DNA of 64,000 bases from Neoakkermansia glycaniphila. Lineage in GTDB: Bacteria; Verrucomicrobiota; Verrucomicrobiia; Verrucomicrobiales; Akkermansiaceae. The notes beneath the pieces were generated by a model. That model ran no database searches and was not told where the DNA came from. It saw only the letters and a list, made by a program, of their open reading frames with translations. The position numbers were made by a program, and so were the translations under genes. The stretch covers positions 62,001 to 126,000 of the forward strand of contig NZ_LIGX01000040.1 in assembly GCF_001683795.1 (NCBI RefSeq), written 5' to 3'. Within the stretch, counting starts at the first letter, position 1. Each line of letters begins with the position of its first letter. Of the stretch, positions 55,615 through 64,000 are shown piece by piece.

Positions 55615-57153
55615 ATGAGCACAAACACACCCGCACCAGTCGGATCGTCCGGCAAAGGAGCATCCCTTGCAAGAATGGGAGTCTTCACGCTCGCGATGAT
55701 CAATGTATCGGCCATCGTCAGCCTCCGCGGGCTGCCGGCTGAAGCCACCTACGGACTCAGCTCCGCCTTCTACTACATCTTTGCGGCCATCTTCTTCCTG
55801 ATCCCGGTATCCCTCGTGGCGGCCGAGCTCACCACGGGCTGGCCCCAGAAAGGCGGCGTCTTCCGATGGGTCGGTGAAGCCTTCGGCACCCGCCTCGGAT
55901 TCCTGGCCATCTGGCTTCAATGGATCGAAAGCACCATCTGGTTCCCCACCGTCCTCACCTTCGCCGCCGTCTCGCTCGCCTTCATCGGCCCCGACCAGCG
56001 ATGGGATGAAGCCGTATCCGCCAACAAATGGTATGTCCTCGCCATCGTCCTCGCCGTCTATTGGAGCGCCACACTGCTGAACTTCAAAGGCATGAGAACA
56101 TCGGCAGGCATCACGAAATGGGGTACCATGATCGGCACCGTCATCCCGGGAGCCCTCCTCATCGTATTCGGCCTCATCTACTGGGGTTCGGGCAACAAGG
56201 TGGACATTAACATGGCCCCCGGCAACTTCTTCCCCGACCTCACGAACTTCAACAACATCGTGCTCGCGGCCAGCATCTTCCTCTTCTATGCAGGGATGGA
56301 AATGTCCGCCGTACACGTCAAGGACGTGAAAAACCCCGGACGCAACTATCCGATGGCCATCCTCATCGCCTCCCTCATCACCGTGGGCATCTTCGTCCTC
56401 GGCACTCTGGCGATCGGCTACATCATCCCCGAAGCCCAGATCAACCTCGTCCAGAGCCTCCTGATCGCCTTTGACAAATTCTTCACGATCTTCCACATCA
56501 CATGGCTCGGACCTGTGATGGCCGTATGCCTTGCGTGCGGCGTACTGGCACAGGTCGTCGCATGGGTAGGCGGCCCCTCCAAAGGTCTCCTGCAGGTAGG
56601 ATATGCCGGGTACCTTCCCCGCGCCATGCAGAAAACGAACAAGAAAGGCGTCCAGACGGGCATCCTGTTCATTCAGGGCGGCATCGTCACCATCCTGTCC
56701 GTCATGTTCGTCATCATGCCCTCCGTCCAATCGGCCTACCAGATCATCTCGCAGCTCACCATCATCCTGTACCTCATCATGTACATGCTCATGTTTGCTG
56801 CCGGTATCGCCCTGCGCCACAAGGAACCGAACGTTCCCCGCACCTTCCGCATCCCCGGAGGAAAACACTTCGGCATGTGGCTCGTGGCCGGCGTCGGCCT
56901 CCTCGGCTCCGTCATCGCCTTCCTGTTCAGCTTCGTCCCTCCGGACCAGATCTCCGTGGGCAGCCCGACCCTGTACGTCGTCATTCTGCTTCTCGGAGCC
57001 GTCATCTTCGCAGGCATACCCTTCCTGATCTACGCCATGAAGAAACCCTCGTGGAAGAATACGGACTCCGCCAACGAATTCGAACCCTTCAACTGGGAAC
57101 TCAAGAAAACGAATACCGAAACATCCGCCCCGGCACCGGAACAGCAACACTAA
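55615..57153 (+). CDS. gadC: GadC-like amino acid antiporter (APC family)
   Basis: 512-residue transporter with about 12 membrane helices. It resembles the glutamate:GABA antiporter branch: [46 protein letters not shown], and [26 protein letters not shown]. It lies 13 bases before a glutaminase. In E. coli, GadC with glutaminase YbaS supports acid resistance by turning imported glutamine into glutamate and ammonia. No glutamate decarboxylase is in the window. Confidence 0.85.
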   Translation: MSTNTPAPVGSSGKGASLARMGVFTLAMINVSAIVSLRGLPAEATYGLSSAFYYIFAAIFFLIPVSLVAAELTTGWPQKGGVFRWVGEAFGTRLGFLAIWLQWIESTIWFPTVLTFAAVSLAFIGPDQRWDEAVSANKWYVLAIVLAVYWSATLLNFKGMRTSAGITKWGTMIGTVIPGALLIVFGLIYWGSGNKVDINMAPGNFFPDLTNFNNIVLAASIFLFYAGMEMSAVHVKDVKNPGRNYPMAILIASLITVGIFVLGTLAIGYIIPEAQINLVQSLLIAFDKFFTIFHITWLGPVMAVCLACGVLAQVVAWVGGPSKGLLQVGYAGYLPRAMQKTNKKGVQTGILFIQGGIVTILSVMFVIMPSVQSAYQIISQLTIILYLIMYMLMFAAGIALRHKEPNVPRTFRIPGGKHFGMWLVAGVGLLGSVIAFLFSFVPPDQISVGSPTLYVVILLLGAVIFAGIPFLIYAMKKPSWKNTDSANEFEPFNWELKKTNTETSAPAPEQQH

Positions 57154-57166
57154 CACTCGCACAGCC

Positions 57167-58096
57167 ATGAATAAAAACGACATCCAATCGGCCATCGAAA
57201 CGGCTCACGCGAAATTCGCCGGATGCACGGACGGAGCCAACGCCTCCTACATCCCCGAACTGGCCAAGGTACCAAGCACTCTCTTCGGCATCGCCGTCGT
57301 CACCAAAGACGGCGAAGTCTTCAGCACCGGCGATGCGGACACGCCCTTCGCTATCGAATCCATATCCAAGGCCTTCAACCTGGCCTTGGTCATGGACCAG
57401 ATAGGCTCCAAGACGCTCCGTGAAAAAATCGGCGCCGACCCCACCGGAGAACCCTTCAACTCCGTGCTGGCGCTCGTCGCCCACGGAGGCCGCCCTCTGA
57501 ACCCGCTCGTCAATGCCGGAGCCATGGCCACCGTCAGCCTCGTCGCCGGGGAAAACGGAGAAGCCGTCTGGGCCAACATCATGAAACGCTTCGCCGCCTT
57601 CGCCGGGCATCCTCTGAAAATCAACGACGACGTCTACGCCTCCGAATCCGCCACCAACAGCCACAACAAAGGCATCGCATGGCTACTCGACAGCGCCGGC
57701 TACTTCTACAACCAGCCCGACATGATCGTGGACCTCTACACCCGCATGTGCTCGCTCAACATCACCGTCAAGGACCTGGCCGTCATGGGCGCCTCCTATG
57801 CCAACGGCGGCGTCAACCCCCTGACCCACGAACCGGCCGTCCAGCGTGAAAACATCGCGGAAATCCTCGCCGAACTCACCATGTCCGGCCTCTACGATTC
57901 CACGGGCGACTGGCTCTACCGCACGGGCCTTCCGGCCAAAAGCGGCGTAGGCGGCGGCATCGTCACCATCGTGCCCAACCGGATGGCCATTGCCGCCTTC
58001 TCGCCGCCCCTCGACAAATACGGCAACAGCGTACGCGCGGAAAACGCCCTCATCGACATCATCGAAACGCTCGGCCTCAATCCGCTCAAGAGCTGA
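57167..58096 (+). CDS. glsA: Glutaminase
   Basis: Hydrolyses glutamine to glutamate and ammonia. 309 residues of the serine-dependent beta-lactamase-like glutaminase family. The catalytic S65-I-S-K68 is in [43 protein letters not shown] and the Tyr region [20 protein letters not shown] complete it; [15 protein letters not shown] is the C-terminal motif. Co-located with gadC. Confidence 0.96.
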   Translation: MNKNDIQSAIETAHAKFAGCTDGANASYIPELAKVPSTLFGIAVVTKDGEVFSTGDADTPFAIESISKAFNLALVMDQIGSKTLREKIGADPTGEPFNSVLALVAHGGRPLNPLVNAGAMATVSLVAGENGEAVWANIMKRFAAFAGHPLKINDDVYASESATNSHNKGIAWLLDSAGYFYNQPDMIVDLYTRMCSLNITVKDLAVMGASYANGGVNPLTHEPAVQRENIAEILAELTMSGLYDSTGDWLYRTGLPAKSGVGGGIVTIVPNRMAIAAFSPPLDKYGNSVRAENALIDIIETLGLNPLKS

Positions 58097-58120
58097 ACCC
58101 GCCCCCACGCCTCCACCATG

Positions 58121-58157
58121 CAAAACGCCCCGTCGGTCCACAGGATCGGCGGGGCGT
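58121..58157. terminator. Hairpin between convergent glsA and GNAT genes
   Basis: Arms ACGCCCCG / CGGGGCGT (58125-58132, 58150-58157) with further pairing in the loop. On the minus strand TTTT follows, so it best fits the GNAT gene; it may also stop glsA transcripts. Confidence 0.65.
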
Positions 58158-58171
58158 CGTTCATTTCTCCG

Positions 58172-58717
58172 TCAGGCGGAGAAACCGTAAACCCGCTCGT
58201 GAATCACGCGCACATACCCTGCCAGCGTCTCGGGATCGCACTCGCGGTTGCCCATCAGCCACAGAGGCAAAGATTCCCCACCCGCCCGGTAGGAAGGCTG
58301 CACGTAATCCTGCGTCAACAGAATGAAACCGTTCCTCTTGTAATAATTGATACGCCGCTCGGCCATCTCCGTCTCCGCCGGTTCCACCTCCAGAATCTGG
58401 AACATCGGCACCTCGCGGCGCAACCACTCCAGCACCTTGCCTCCGATGCCTGCGCTGCGCAGCTCGGAAGAAACCGCCAAATGCTCGCAATAGCAGAACT
58501 CGCCGAAATCCCATGTAATGAACAGCCCGACGGGAACTCCGTCCACCAGCACCACCCGGAAAAACATCTCCGGAGCATCGTCGATCAGCCGCAGCAGCGC
58601 ATCGGTCTCCCGTCGCTCCTCCAGCGGAAACGCGGATTCGTAAAGAGGCAGCACGGTCTTCACCCACGGGTGCGAACTGTCGCGCACCGTCTGCAAGGTA
58701 ACTGTCGAATGAACCAT
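58172..58717 (-). CDS. GNAT-family N-acetyltransferase
   Basis: 181 residues from ATG 58717 (MVHSTVTLQTVRDSS). The acetyl-CoA fold is visible: VVLVDGVPVGLFITWDFGEFCYCEHLAVSSELRSAGIGGKVLEWL, with the pyrophosphate loop SELRSAGIGG, then EVEPAE and NYYKRNGF. Substrate unknown. Longer open frames upstream (to 58921) precede the start and overlap the divergent Nudix promoter. Confidence 0.85.
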   Translation of the reverse strand: MVHSTVTLQTVRDSSHPWVKTVLPLYESAFPLEERRETDALLRLIDDAPEMFFRVVLVDGVPVGLFITWDFGEFCYCEHLAVSSELRSAGIGGKVLEWLRREVPMFQILEVEPAETEMAERRINYYKRNGFILLTQDYVQPSYRAGGESLPLWLMGNRECDPETLAGYVRVIHERVYGFSA

Positions 58718-58789
58718 AGAACGGCATCCTGCCACAGCCCTGCCGGGGAAACAAGGAGAAAATGAATCATCCCATATCCGACAGGCGGC

Positions 58790-58818
58790 TTGACCTTCCT
58801 TGAGGAATATGCCAGAAT
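58790..58818 (+). promoter_or_regulatory. Leaderless-type promoter of the Nudix gene
   Basis: TTGACC (58790-58795), 17-base spacer, CAGAAT (58813-58818); ATG 58825 begins after only six bases. Confidence 0.6.
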
Positions 58819-58824
58819 ATCTGT

Positions 58825-59295
58825 ATGCAAGCAGAACCGTACCGCCCCAATGCCGCCATGATCTTCCGGCGCAGCGACGGCCGTATCCTCGTCTGCGAAC
58901 GCAGCAAACCTGCGGGTGCATGGCAATTCCCGCAGGGAGGAATCGACTCGGGAGAAACCGCCGAAGAAGCCGCCGTCCGAGAAAGCATGGAGGAAATCGG
59001 CTATCCGCCGTCCGTCTATGAAATCGTCTTCTCGCGCAGCGGCTACCGCTACCGCTACCCCGAAGAAGCCAAAGGCCGCATCCATAAAAAACGCGGCATC
59101 TCCTACATCGGACAGGAACAAACCTACTTCATGTGCCAATTGCAGCAGCCTGCGCCTGCACCCGTCATCGACGGTCGCGAATTCCGCGACTACAAATGGA
59201 TCTACCCGGAAGAATTCGACATGAACTGGCTTCCCGAATTCAAAAAAGACGTCTATCGGCAAGTCCTCAAAGACTTCTTCGGCATCGACGCATGA
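58825..59295 (+). CDS. rppH: RppH-like Nudix hydrolase (RNA pyrophosphohydrolase type)
   Basis: 156 residues. The Nudix box is complete: GGIDSGETAEEAAVRESMEEIGY with the REx2EE catalytic core. N-terminal YRPNAAMIFRRSDGRILVCER and WQFPQGG, and the later YRYRYPEEA and QTYFMCQL, match RppH, which removes pyrophosphate from mRNA 5' ends or acts on dinucleoside polyphosphates. tsaA overlaps the stop (ATGA). Confidence 0.9.
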   Translation: MQAEPYRPNAAMIFRRSDGRILVCERSKPAGAWQFPQGGIDSGETAEEAAVRESMEEIGYPPSVYEIVFSRSGYRYRYPEEAKGRIHKKRGISYIGQEQTYFMCQLQQPAPAPVIDGREFRDYKWIYPEEFDMNWLPEFKKDVYRQVLKDFFGIDA

Positions 59296-59972
59296 CCCCC
59301 ATCGCCCACCTCCGCACCGCCTACCCCGAAAAATTCGGAGTACCCCGCCAAAGCCGCCTCGTCCCCTCCGCACAGGCGCGCCTCGTCTTCGAACCTCCCT
59401 ACCGCCACGAAGACTGCATCCGAGGACTCGACGCCTTCACCCACCTCTGGCTCATCTGGGAATTCAGCCGCAACGCCGGGCACCCGTGGAACCCCACCGT
59501 CCGTCCTCCCCGGCTCGGGGGCAACACCCGGCTCGGCGTCTTCGCCACCCGCTCCCCCTTCCGCCCGAATCCCATCGGACTCTCCGCCGTCGTCCTTGAG
59601 GGCATCGACCGCGATACTCCGGAAGGCCCCATCCTCCTCATCAGAGGAGCCGACCTCGTGGACGGCACCCCCATCTACGACATCAAACCCTACATCCCCT
59701 ACGCCGACTCCATCCCCGAAGCCACCGGGGGCTTCACCGACAGCGAACAATGGCAGCCACTGGAAACCGCCTTCGCTCCCGGCCTCGAACTCCCGCCCGC
59801 CTGCACCCCGGCATGGCGGCAAACCCTCATCGAAACCCTCGCGCAGGACCCTCGCCCAGCCTACCAGAACGACCCGGACCGCCTCTACCACCTCATCCTC
59901 TCTCCCTGCGAAATCACCTTCCGCGTCGTCGGCAGCGCCGCCATCGTCACCGCCGTCTCACTCCATGGATAA
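59292..59972 (+). CDS. trmO: tRNA (N6-threonylcarbamoyladenosine-37) methyltransferase, TsaA/TrmO
   Basis: 226 residues; SAM-dependent enzyme that methylates t6A37 of tRNA-Thr. The start MTPIAHLRTAYPEKFGVPRQ, the FTHLWLIWEF strand, the GVFATRSPFRPNPIGLSAV signature and DIKPYIPYAD are all diagnostic. The ATG overlaps the Nudix stop, and its own stop overlaps the next gene by eight bases, so these three genes form one operon. Confidence 0.94.
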   Translation: MTPIAHLRTAYPEKFGVPRQSRLVPSAQARLVFEPPYRHEDCIRGLDAFTHLWLIWEFSRNAGHPWNPTVRPPRLGGNTRLGVFATRSPFRPNPIGLSAVVLEGIDRDTPEGPILLIRGADLVDGTPIYDIKPYIPYADSIPEATGGFTDSEQWQPLETAFAPGLELPPACTPAWRQTLIETLAQDPRPAYQNDPDRLYHLILSPCEITFRVVGSAAIVTAVSLHG

Positions 59973-61101
59973 CCACCTCCAAGCAAGACTCGGCGCCGCA
60001 TTCGACCGCAACTTCCGCGAACACGGCGAAATCGGCGCCTCCGTCTCCGTCTGGCAACACGGCAAGCTCCTTCTGGAACTCCACGGCGGACTCGCCGACA
60101 AAAAAACGGCAGCCCCTTGGACCGCCTCCACCCTCATCCCCATCTACTCCGCCACCAAATGCGCCTCGGCGGCCACCCTCCTGCTCGCCCTGCACCGCCG
60201 CGGACTCACCGCCGACCTGCCGGCAGGCGAACTCTGGCCCCGCTTCCCGGCACCGCAGCTCACCATCGCGCAAATACTCTCCCATCAGGCCGGACTCGCC
60301 GCCTTATCCCGGCAGGCGAACATCTTCGACCTCGACGACTGCATCGACGCCATCGAACACACCCGCCCGGCATGGCGCCCCCCGGCACACGGCTACCACC
60401 CGCACACCTTCGGCCCCATCCTCGACGGACTCATGCGCTCCCTCACCGGAACCCGCATCGGGCCGTGGTGGGAAGAAAACATCCGCCGCCCACTCGGCCT
60501 CGACCTCTACATCGGCTTGCCCGAAAGCGAACACCCCCGCGTCGGCACCCTCTACCCCGGCAAAGCCGCCGGACTCGACCTCGACACCCCATTCTACCGC
60601 CAATACCTCGCCAGCGGCACCCCCATCTATCGAGCCTTCCACAGCCTGTCCGGCATCGATTCCGTCCGAGCCATGAACACCCCGGCGGCATGGACATCCG
60701 CTTCCCCGGCCAGCGGCGGCATCGCCACGGCAGCCGGCCTCGCCCGCTTCTACCAAATCCTGCTGGGGCACGACGCACCACACCTCTTCCCTCCCTCAGT
60801 TCTGCACGACCTTGCCACCATCCGCACGCAGGGCGACGACCTCACCCTCCTCACCCCCACCGCCTTCTCCTGCGGAGCCATGCTCGACCCGGCCGACCCG
60901 GCCGACCCGGCCACAGGCCTGCCCCTGCGCCGCCTCTTCGGAGGCACGGGCTTCGGCCACGCCGGAGCCGGAGGCTCCCACGCCTTCGCCCGGCCCTCCT
61001 CCGGCCTCAGCTTCGCCTACACCATGAACCAGATGGAACTCAGCGTCCTTCCCGCCCGTAAAACCACGGTGCTTTTATCCGCCCTGCTGCAGGAAACCTG
61101 A
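59965..61101 (+). CDS. Serine beta-lactamase-like hydrolase (class C/EstA type)
   Basis: 378 residues from ATG 59965. The catalytic motif is S62-A-T-K65 in YSATKCAS; a YxN-type element (GYHPHTFGP) and the C-terminal GGTGFGHAGAGGSH (HTG-like) fit the family of esterases and transglycosylating hydrolases. No signal peptide, so probably cytoplasmic and not an antibiotic beta-lactamase. A run of three exact 9-bp repeats (60886-60912) encodes DPADPADPA. Confidence 0.85.
   Translation: MDNHLQARLGAAFDRNFREHGEIGASVSVWQHGKLLLELHGGLADKKTAAPWTASTLIPIYSATKCASAATLLLALHRRGLTADLPAGELWPRFPAPQLTIAQILSHQAGLAALSRQANIFDLDDCIDAIEHTRPAWRPPAHGYHPHTFGPILDGLMRSLTGTRIGPWWEENIRRPLGLDLYIGLPESEHPRVGTLYPGKAAGLDLDTPFYRQYLASGTPIYRAFHSLSGIDSVRAMNTPAAWTSASPASGGIATAAGLARFYQILLGHDAPHLFPPSVLHDLATIRTQGDDLTLLTPTAFSCGAMLDPADPADPATGLPLRRLFGGTGFGHAGAGGSHAFARPSSGLSFAYTMNQMELSVLPARKTTVLLSALLQET
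60886..60912 (+). repeat. 9-bp tandem repeat, three exact copies, in frame
   Basis: GACCCGGCC three times within the hydrolase gene, coding for DPA repeats. Copy-number change would stay in frame. Confidence 0.9.
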
Positions 61102-61110
61102 CTCTTTTCC

Positions 61111-61144
61111 CATAAAAAATCCTCTGCCGCTACATACGGCAGAG
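61111..61144 (-). terminator. Rho-independent terminator of the small PEP-CTERM gene
   Basis: Arms CTCTGCCG / CGGCAGAG (61122-61129, 61137-61144), 7-base loop, followed on the minus strand by ATTTTTT. It lies between convergent genes and may serve both. Confidence 0.8.
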
Positions 61145-61169
61145 AATCATTCTTCAATCATTTCAAAAT

Positions 61170-61928
61170 TCACTTCCGGCGGCGAAAAGCAAACAGGCCC
61201 ATGCCGAAAAGTCCAAGCATGGCTGTAGAAGGCTCGGGAACGAGCTCGCTCATCCTGGCCACAGCCACGGCATTCACGCCCGAACGGCTTCCGCCATTCA
61301 AGGTAAACGTCACGCTGCCGGAGCCATCCGCAATGATATTCTCGTATTTCAACACGGCTACCTGATCGCTGGCGCACACATAATTGGAATTGACATTCAT
61401 ATCCGTATAACCGACTTCCGATCCGGCAGCCGTACCGGCAGTCGTCGCCGTATAGCGTGAAAGGGAGGATTGAGCATCCGTATAGGTATTGGCCAATTGA
61501 ACCCCATTGGTATAGGTATTGCCACCCAGGCCGATTACGATGTAGAAGCAATAGCGCTCACCGCTCGTAAGACCATTGAATTTCATCGTATTATTCGTTT
61601 GCCCGCCATTCTTGAGACCATCGCCCCATACGGTCTGGGATATGGGAGCGCTCAATCCGAGCCTGTAGCTCATCTCCTGCAGCACCGTACCGGAAAAACC
61701 ATGGAACTTTCCGGACTCCCATTTCACATTGGTCGTCTGGCTCTGAGCAAAAAGATTGCCTCCGCCTGCCAGAACCATGCTGATTCCATCTGCGCCGTTG
61801 TAGGTATTCCAATTATTGTTAACCTGTGTCCATCCGGACGTATCATTCGCGCCCATATCGAACAAAGCGGCACCTTGTGCCATTGTCAATGAACACGCAA
61901 CTGCAACGAGTGAAATAATTTTTTTCAT
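61170..61928 (-). CDS. Small exported protein with PEP-CTERM sorting signal
   Basis: 252 residues from ATG 61928, with a clear signal peptide (MKKIISLVAVACSLTMAQGA). The body is Gly/Asn/Thr-rich beta sandwich-like (TSGWTQVNNNWNTYNGADG, NGLTSGERYCFYIVIGLGG, GSVTFTLNGGSRSGVNAVAVAR). The end VPEPSTAMLGLFGMGLFAFRRRK is a textbook PEP-CTERM signal, so it is exported and probably sorted by an exosortase. Function unknown. The frame continues upstream to 62078, past the promoter. Confidence 0.85.
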   Translation of the reverse strand: MKKIISLVAVACSLTMAQGAALFDMGANDTSGWTQVNNNWNTYNGADGISMVLAGGGNLFAQSQTTNVKWESGKFHGFSGTVLQEMSYRLGLSAPISQTVWGDGLKNGGQTNNTMKFNGLTSGERYCFYIVIGLGGNTYTNGVQLANTYTDAQSSLSRYTATTAGTAAGSEVGYTDMNVNSNYVCASDQVAVLKYENIIADGSGSVTFTLNGGSRSGVNAVAVARMSELVPEPSTAMLGLFGMGLFAFRRRK

Positions 61929-61952
61929 AAGAAATATAGGCCGTACGACTAT

Positions 61953-61981
61953 ATAATACCGGATTTTGAATCTGCTGTCAA
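61953..61981 (-). promoter_or_regulatory. Near-consensus promoter of the small PEP-CTERM gene
   Basis: Minus strand TTGACA (61981-61976), 17-base spacer, TATTAT (61958-61953). The spacer contains GATTCAAAATCCG, a motif that recurs nearby. Confidence 0.8.
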
Positions 61982-62151
61982 TCATCAAAACCGAAAAAAT
62001 GTTCGTTTTTATTATATTGTGAAGAAAAAAGCGGTTCCTTTGATCTTCCATATTTATAGGAAAACGATTTTGAACCAAAAATATAATATTTCTTATTCAT
62101 TCAATTCGAGATAGTTGCTTGTTTGATACATGATAACGGATTCAAAATCCG
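61960..62151. repeat. Repeated GATTTTGAA-type motif in the intergenic region
   Basis: CGGATTTTGAATC at 61960-61972 and its exact inverse GATTCAAAATCCG at 62139-62151, with a shorter copy CGATTTTGAA at 62065-62074. The surrounding DNA is AT-rich and has no gene. Confidence 0.7.
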
Positions 62152-62186
62152 AATCTTTCCGAAAAGTTGGAGGAACCGCTTCATTC

Positions 62187-62216
62187 TTGACTTTTTTCAC
62201 ATGCAGGGCATACACT
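62187..62216 (+). promoter_or_regulatory. Leaderless-type promoter of the FAH-family gene
   Basis: TTGACT (62187-62192), 18-base spacer, TACACT (62211-62216); ATG 62223 follows after six bases. Confidence 0.55.
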
Positions 62217-62222
62217 GCGTGC

Positions 62223-63107
62223 ATGCGTTTGCAATACTATTCCGACGAAGAAGGCGAAAGCGTCATCGGCCTGTGGGTACCGAAAAGAAACTGCTTCATC
62301 GACGTCACCGATCAGGAAGAACAACTCTGGACCTGCATGCTTCCCGGCGCAGCCTCGAAAAAAATGCGCAAGGAAATCGAAACATGGATCTCGCAGGGCG
62401 CACCGAAAGGAGTCCCCGTCGATATGGACGGTCTCGTCGTCTCCTCCGCCCTCCACGTCCTCCCCGGCACCATCGCCTGCCTCGGAAAAAGCTATGCCGC
62501 CCATGCCATGGAGTTCAGCGGCGACGCCCCCACCGAACCCTCCATCTTCCTCAAAGCAGTCTCCGCCATCAGCTCAGACCTCGAAGAAGTATTGCGCCCC
62601 GTCGGCAGCACCAAGCTGGATTATGAAGTCGAACTCGCCGTCATCCTCGGCGACACCCTCAAGAACGCCACCGAAGAGGAAGCCGCCCGCGCCATCGTCG
62701 GCTACACCCTCATGTGCGACTACTCCGAACGCGCCTTCCAACTCGAACGAGGCGGCCAGTGGACCAAGGGCAAAAGCTACGAAAGCTTCGCTCCCTTCGG
62801 CCCCGTCCTCGTCACCAAAGACGAAATCCACGCCCCGGACAACCTCGTCCTCACCCTCAAAGTCAACGGCGAAATCCGCCAGCAGGACACCACAGCATCC
62901 CTCATCTGGCCAGTGGCGAAACTCGTCGCCTACGTCTCGCAATTCATGACCCTGAACCCCGGCGACGTTATCTCCACCGGCACGCCCAGCGGAGTCGGCC
63001 ACGGCATGACCCCGCCCCAGTACCTCCAGCCCGGCGACGTCGTCGAATTCGGATGCGACAAAATCGGCTGGGTTCGGCAGCACGTCGTCCAGGATACGGC
63101 TGACTGA
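62223..63107 (+). CDS. Fumarylacetoacetate hydrolase-family protein
   Basis: 294 residues from ATG 62223. The FAH core is plain: GTIACLGKSYAAHAMEF, the metal-binding LDYEVELAVILG (ExE), GYTLMCDYSERAFQ, KSYESFAPFGPVLV, and the end GDVISTGTPSGVGHG. The family covers 2-oxo acid hydratases, decarboxylases and acylpyruvases; the substrate cannot be fixed. An open frame to 62130 lies upstream of the promoter and is rejected. lpd follows after 52 bases with its own promoter. Confidence 0.9.
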   Translation: MRLQYYSDEEGESVIGLWVPKRNCFIDVTDQEEQLWTCMLPGAASKKMRKEIETWISQGAPKGVPVDMDGLVVSSALHVLPGTIACLGKSYAAHAMEFSGDAPTEPSIFLKAVSAISSDLEEVLRPVGSTKLDYEVELAVILGDTLKNATEEEAARAIVGYTLMCDYSERAFQLERGGQWTKGKSYESFAPFGPVLVTKDEIHAPDNLVLTLKVNGEIRQQDTTASLIWPVAKLVAYVSQFMTLNPGDVISTGTPSGVGHGMTPPQYLQPGDVVEFGCDKIGWVRQHVVQDTAD

Positions 63108-63125
63108 TGCCCCGGCAAATTTGCA

Positions 63126-63153
63126 TTGCAATCCATCCCTTCATCCATATACT
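63126..63153 (+). promoter_or_regulatory. Leaderless-type promoter of lpd
   Basis: TTGCAA (63126-63131), 16-base spacer, TATACT (63148-63153); ATG 63160 follows after six bases. Confidence 0.65.
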
Positions 63154-63159
63154 CATCTT

Positions 63160-64000
63160 ATGCCATACGATTTGATTGTCATCGGCGGCGGTCCCGCTGG
63201 ATATGTGGGCGCCATCAAAGCCGCCCAGCTTGGAAAAAGCGTCGTCTGCGTCGAAAAGGAACGCGTCGGCGGCACCTGCCTGAACTGGGGCTGCATCCCG
63301 ACCAAAGCCCTCCTCAAAAACGCCGAAGTCTATGAAACGCTGGCGAAAAAAGCAGCTGAATTCGGCATGAAAGTCGATGGCTTCTCCGTCGACTGGAGCG
63401 AAGTCATCGGCCGCTCCCGCAAAATCAGCGACCGCCTCGCGGGCGGCGTCGGCTTCCTCTTCAAAAAGAACAAAATCGACTCCGTCGAAGGCGAAGCCGC
63501 CATCACCGCTCCCGGCAAAGTCCAGGTCACGGCGGCGGACGGTACCGTCACCACGCTCGAAGGCACAAACATCATGATCTGCACGGGCGCCGTCACGCGC
63601 AACGTACCCGCCTTCCCCATCAACGGCAAAACCGTCATCGGCTCCCGGGAAGCCCTCGTCCTGCCCGAACTGCCGAAAAGCATGATCGTCATCGGTTCCG
63701 GAGCCATCGGTTCCGAATTCTCGAACCTCTACCACACCTTCGGCACGGAAGTCACCCTCATCGAAGCCCTGCCCCGCATCCTCCCGAACGAAGACGACGA
63801 CTCCTGCCAGGCCCTCGAACGCGCCTTCAAAAAACAGGGCATCAAATGCCTCGTCGGAGCCAAAGTCGAAAGCCTCTCCACCACGGACAACTCCGTCACC
63901 GCCACCGTCACCACCAAAACGGGCAAAACGGAAGAAATCACGGCGGATGTCTGCCTCGTCGCCGTCGGCGTCCAGCCCGTCGTCCCGCAGGCACCCGGCC
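63160..64000 (+). CDS. lpdA: Dihydrolipoyl dehydrogenase, partial (3' end outside window)
   Basis: E3 subunit of 2-oxoacid dehydrogenase and glycine cleavage complexes: reoxidises dihydrolipoamide with NAD+. The first 280 residues are seen. FAD-binding GGGPAG (9-14), the redox disulfide C40/C45 in GGTCLNWGCIPTK, and the NAD-binding IGSGAIGSEF with ICTGA are intact. The gene runs off the window end. Confidence 0.94.
   Translation, partial: MPYDLIVIGGGPAGYVGAIKAAQLGKSVVCVEKERVGGTCLNWGCIPTKALLKNAEVYETLAKKAAEFGMKVDGFSVDWSEVIGRSRKISDRLAGGVGFLFKKNKIDSVEGEAAITAPGKVQVTAADGTVTTLEGTNIMICTGAVTRNVPAFPINGKTVIGSREALVLPELPKSMIVIGSGAIGSEFSNLYHTFGTEVTLIEALPRILPNEDDDSCQALERAFKKQGIKCLVGAKVESLSTTDNSVTATVTTKTGKTEEITADVCLVAVGVQPVVPQAPG

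Overview
The window looks like a chromosomal segment of a GC-rich Verrucomicrobium close to Akkermansia. This is an inference from gene content: a CbiR-type cobamide remodelling gene inside a cobT-cobS-cbiR-cobU salvage cluster, DapL-type lysine/peptidoglycan synthesis, secreted repeat proteins with PEP-CTERM sorting tails, and a type I-C CRISPR-Cas locus. Coding density is high, third codon positions are mostly C/G, and Shine-Dalgarno sequences are scarce. Many genes start 5-10 bases after a sigma70-like -10 box, which suggests leaderless or near-leaderless mRNAs.

Layout. 1-7 kb: end of a membrane acyltransferase, tatA, valS, two unknown envelope genes, leuA-pth. 7-16 kb: a CRISPR array (15 identical 32-bp repeats) and a complete type I-C operon cas3-cas5c-cas8c-cas7-cas4-cas1-cas2, all read on the minus strand towards the array. 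16-19.4 kb: cobamide salvage and remodelling operon. 19.5-24 kb: pheS-pheT-thiD. 24-29.2 kb: an AT-rich upstream region and a 1584-residue PEP-CTERM beta-repeat protein with a 1209-bp internal tandem duplication. 29.3-34.4 kb: an OlsF-like two-domain acyltransferase, then cmk-plsC-recF-deoR. 34.5-42.2 kb: a Y1 (RAYT-like) transposase, gdhA, a GH31 glycosidase, a PI-PLC-like protein, and catalase with a possible Fur/PerR-type operator. 42.4-46.1 kb: sulfate assimilation genes cysH-cysD-cysN; CysN carries what looks like an APS kinase remnant without a P-loop. 46.1-50.4 kb: a small AP2-like protein, a GH18 protein and a PBP2-like transpeptidase. 50.4-58.1 kb: dapL, apbE-like gene, dnaG, a TPR-like membrane protein, and a small gene with gadC-glsA (probable glutamine-dependent acid resistance). 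58.1-64 kb: GNAT, rppH-like Nudix, tsaA/trmO, a serine beta-lactamase-like hydrolase, a second PEP-CTERM protein, an FAH-family hydrolase and the start of lpd.

I found no clear novel defence system. The most interesting signals are the repeated short-leader promoter geometry, the degenerate CysC-like domain paired with an iron-sulfur-type CysH, a 13-bp-arm hairpin between cas7 and cas4, and repeated motifs around the second PEP-CTERM gene. No tRNA or rRNA gene was recognised.
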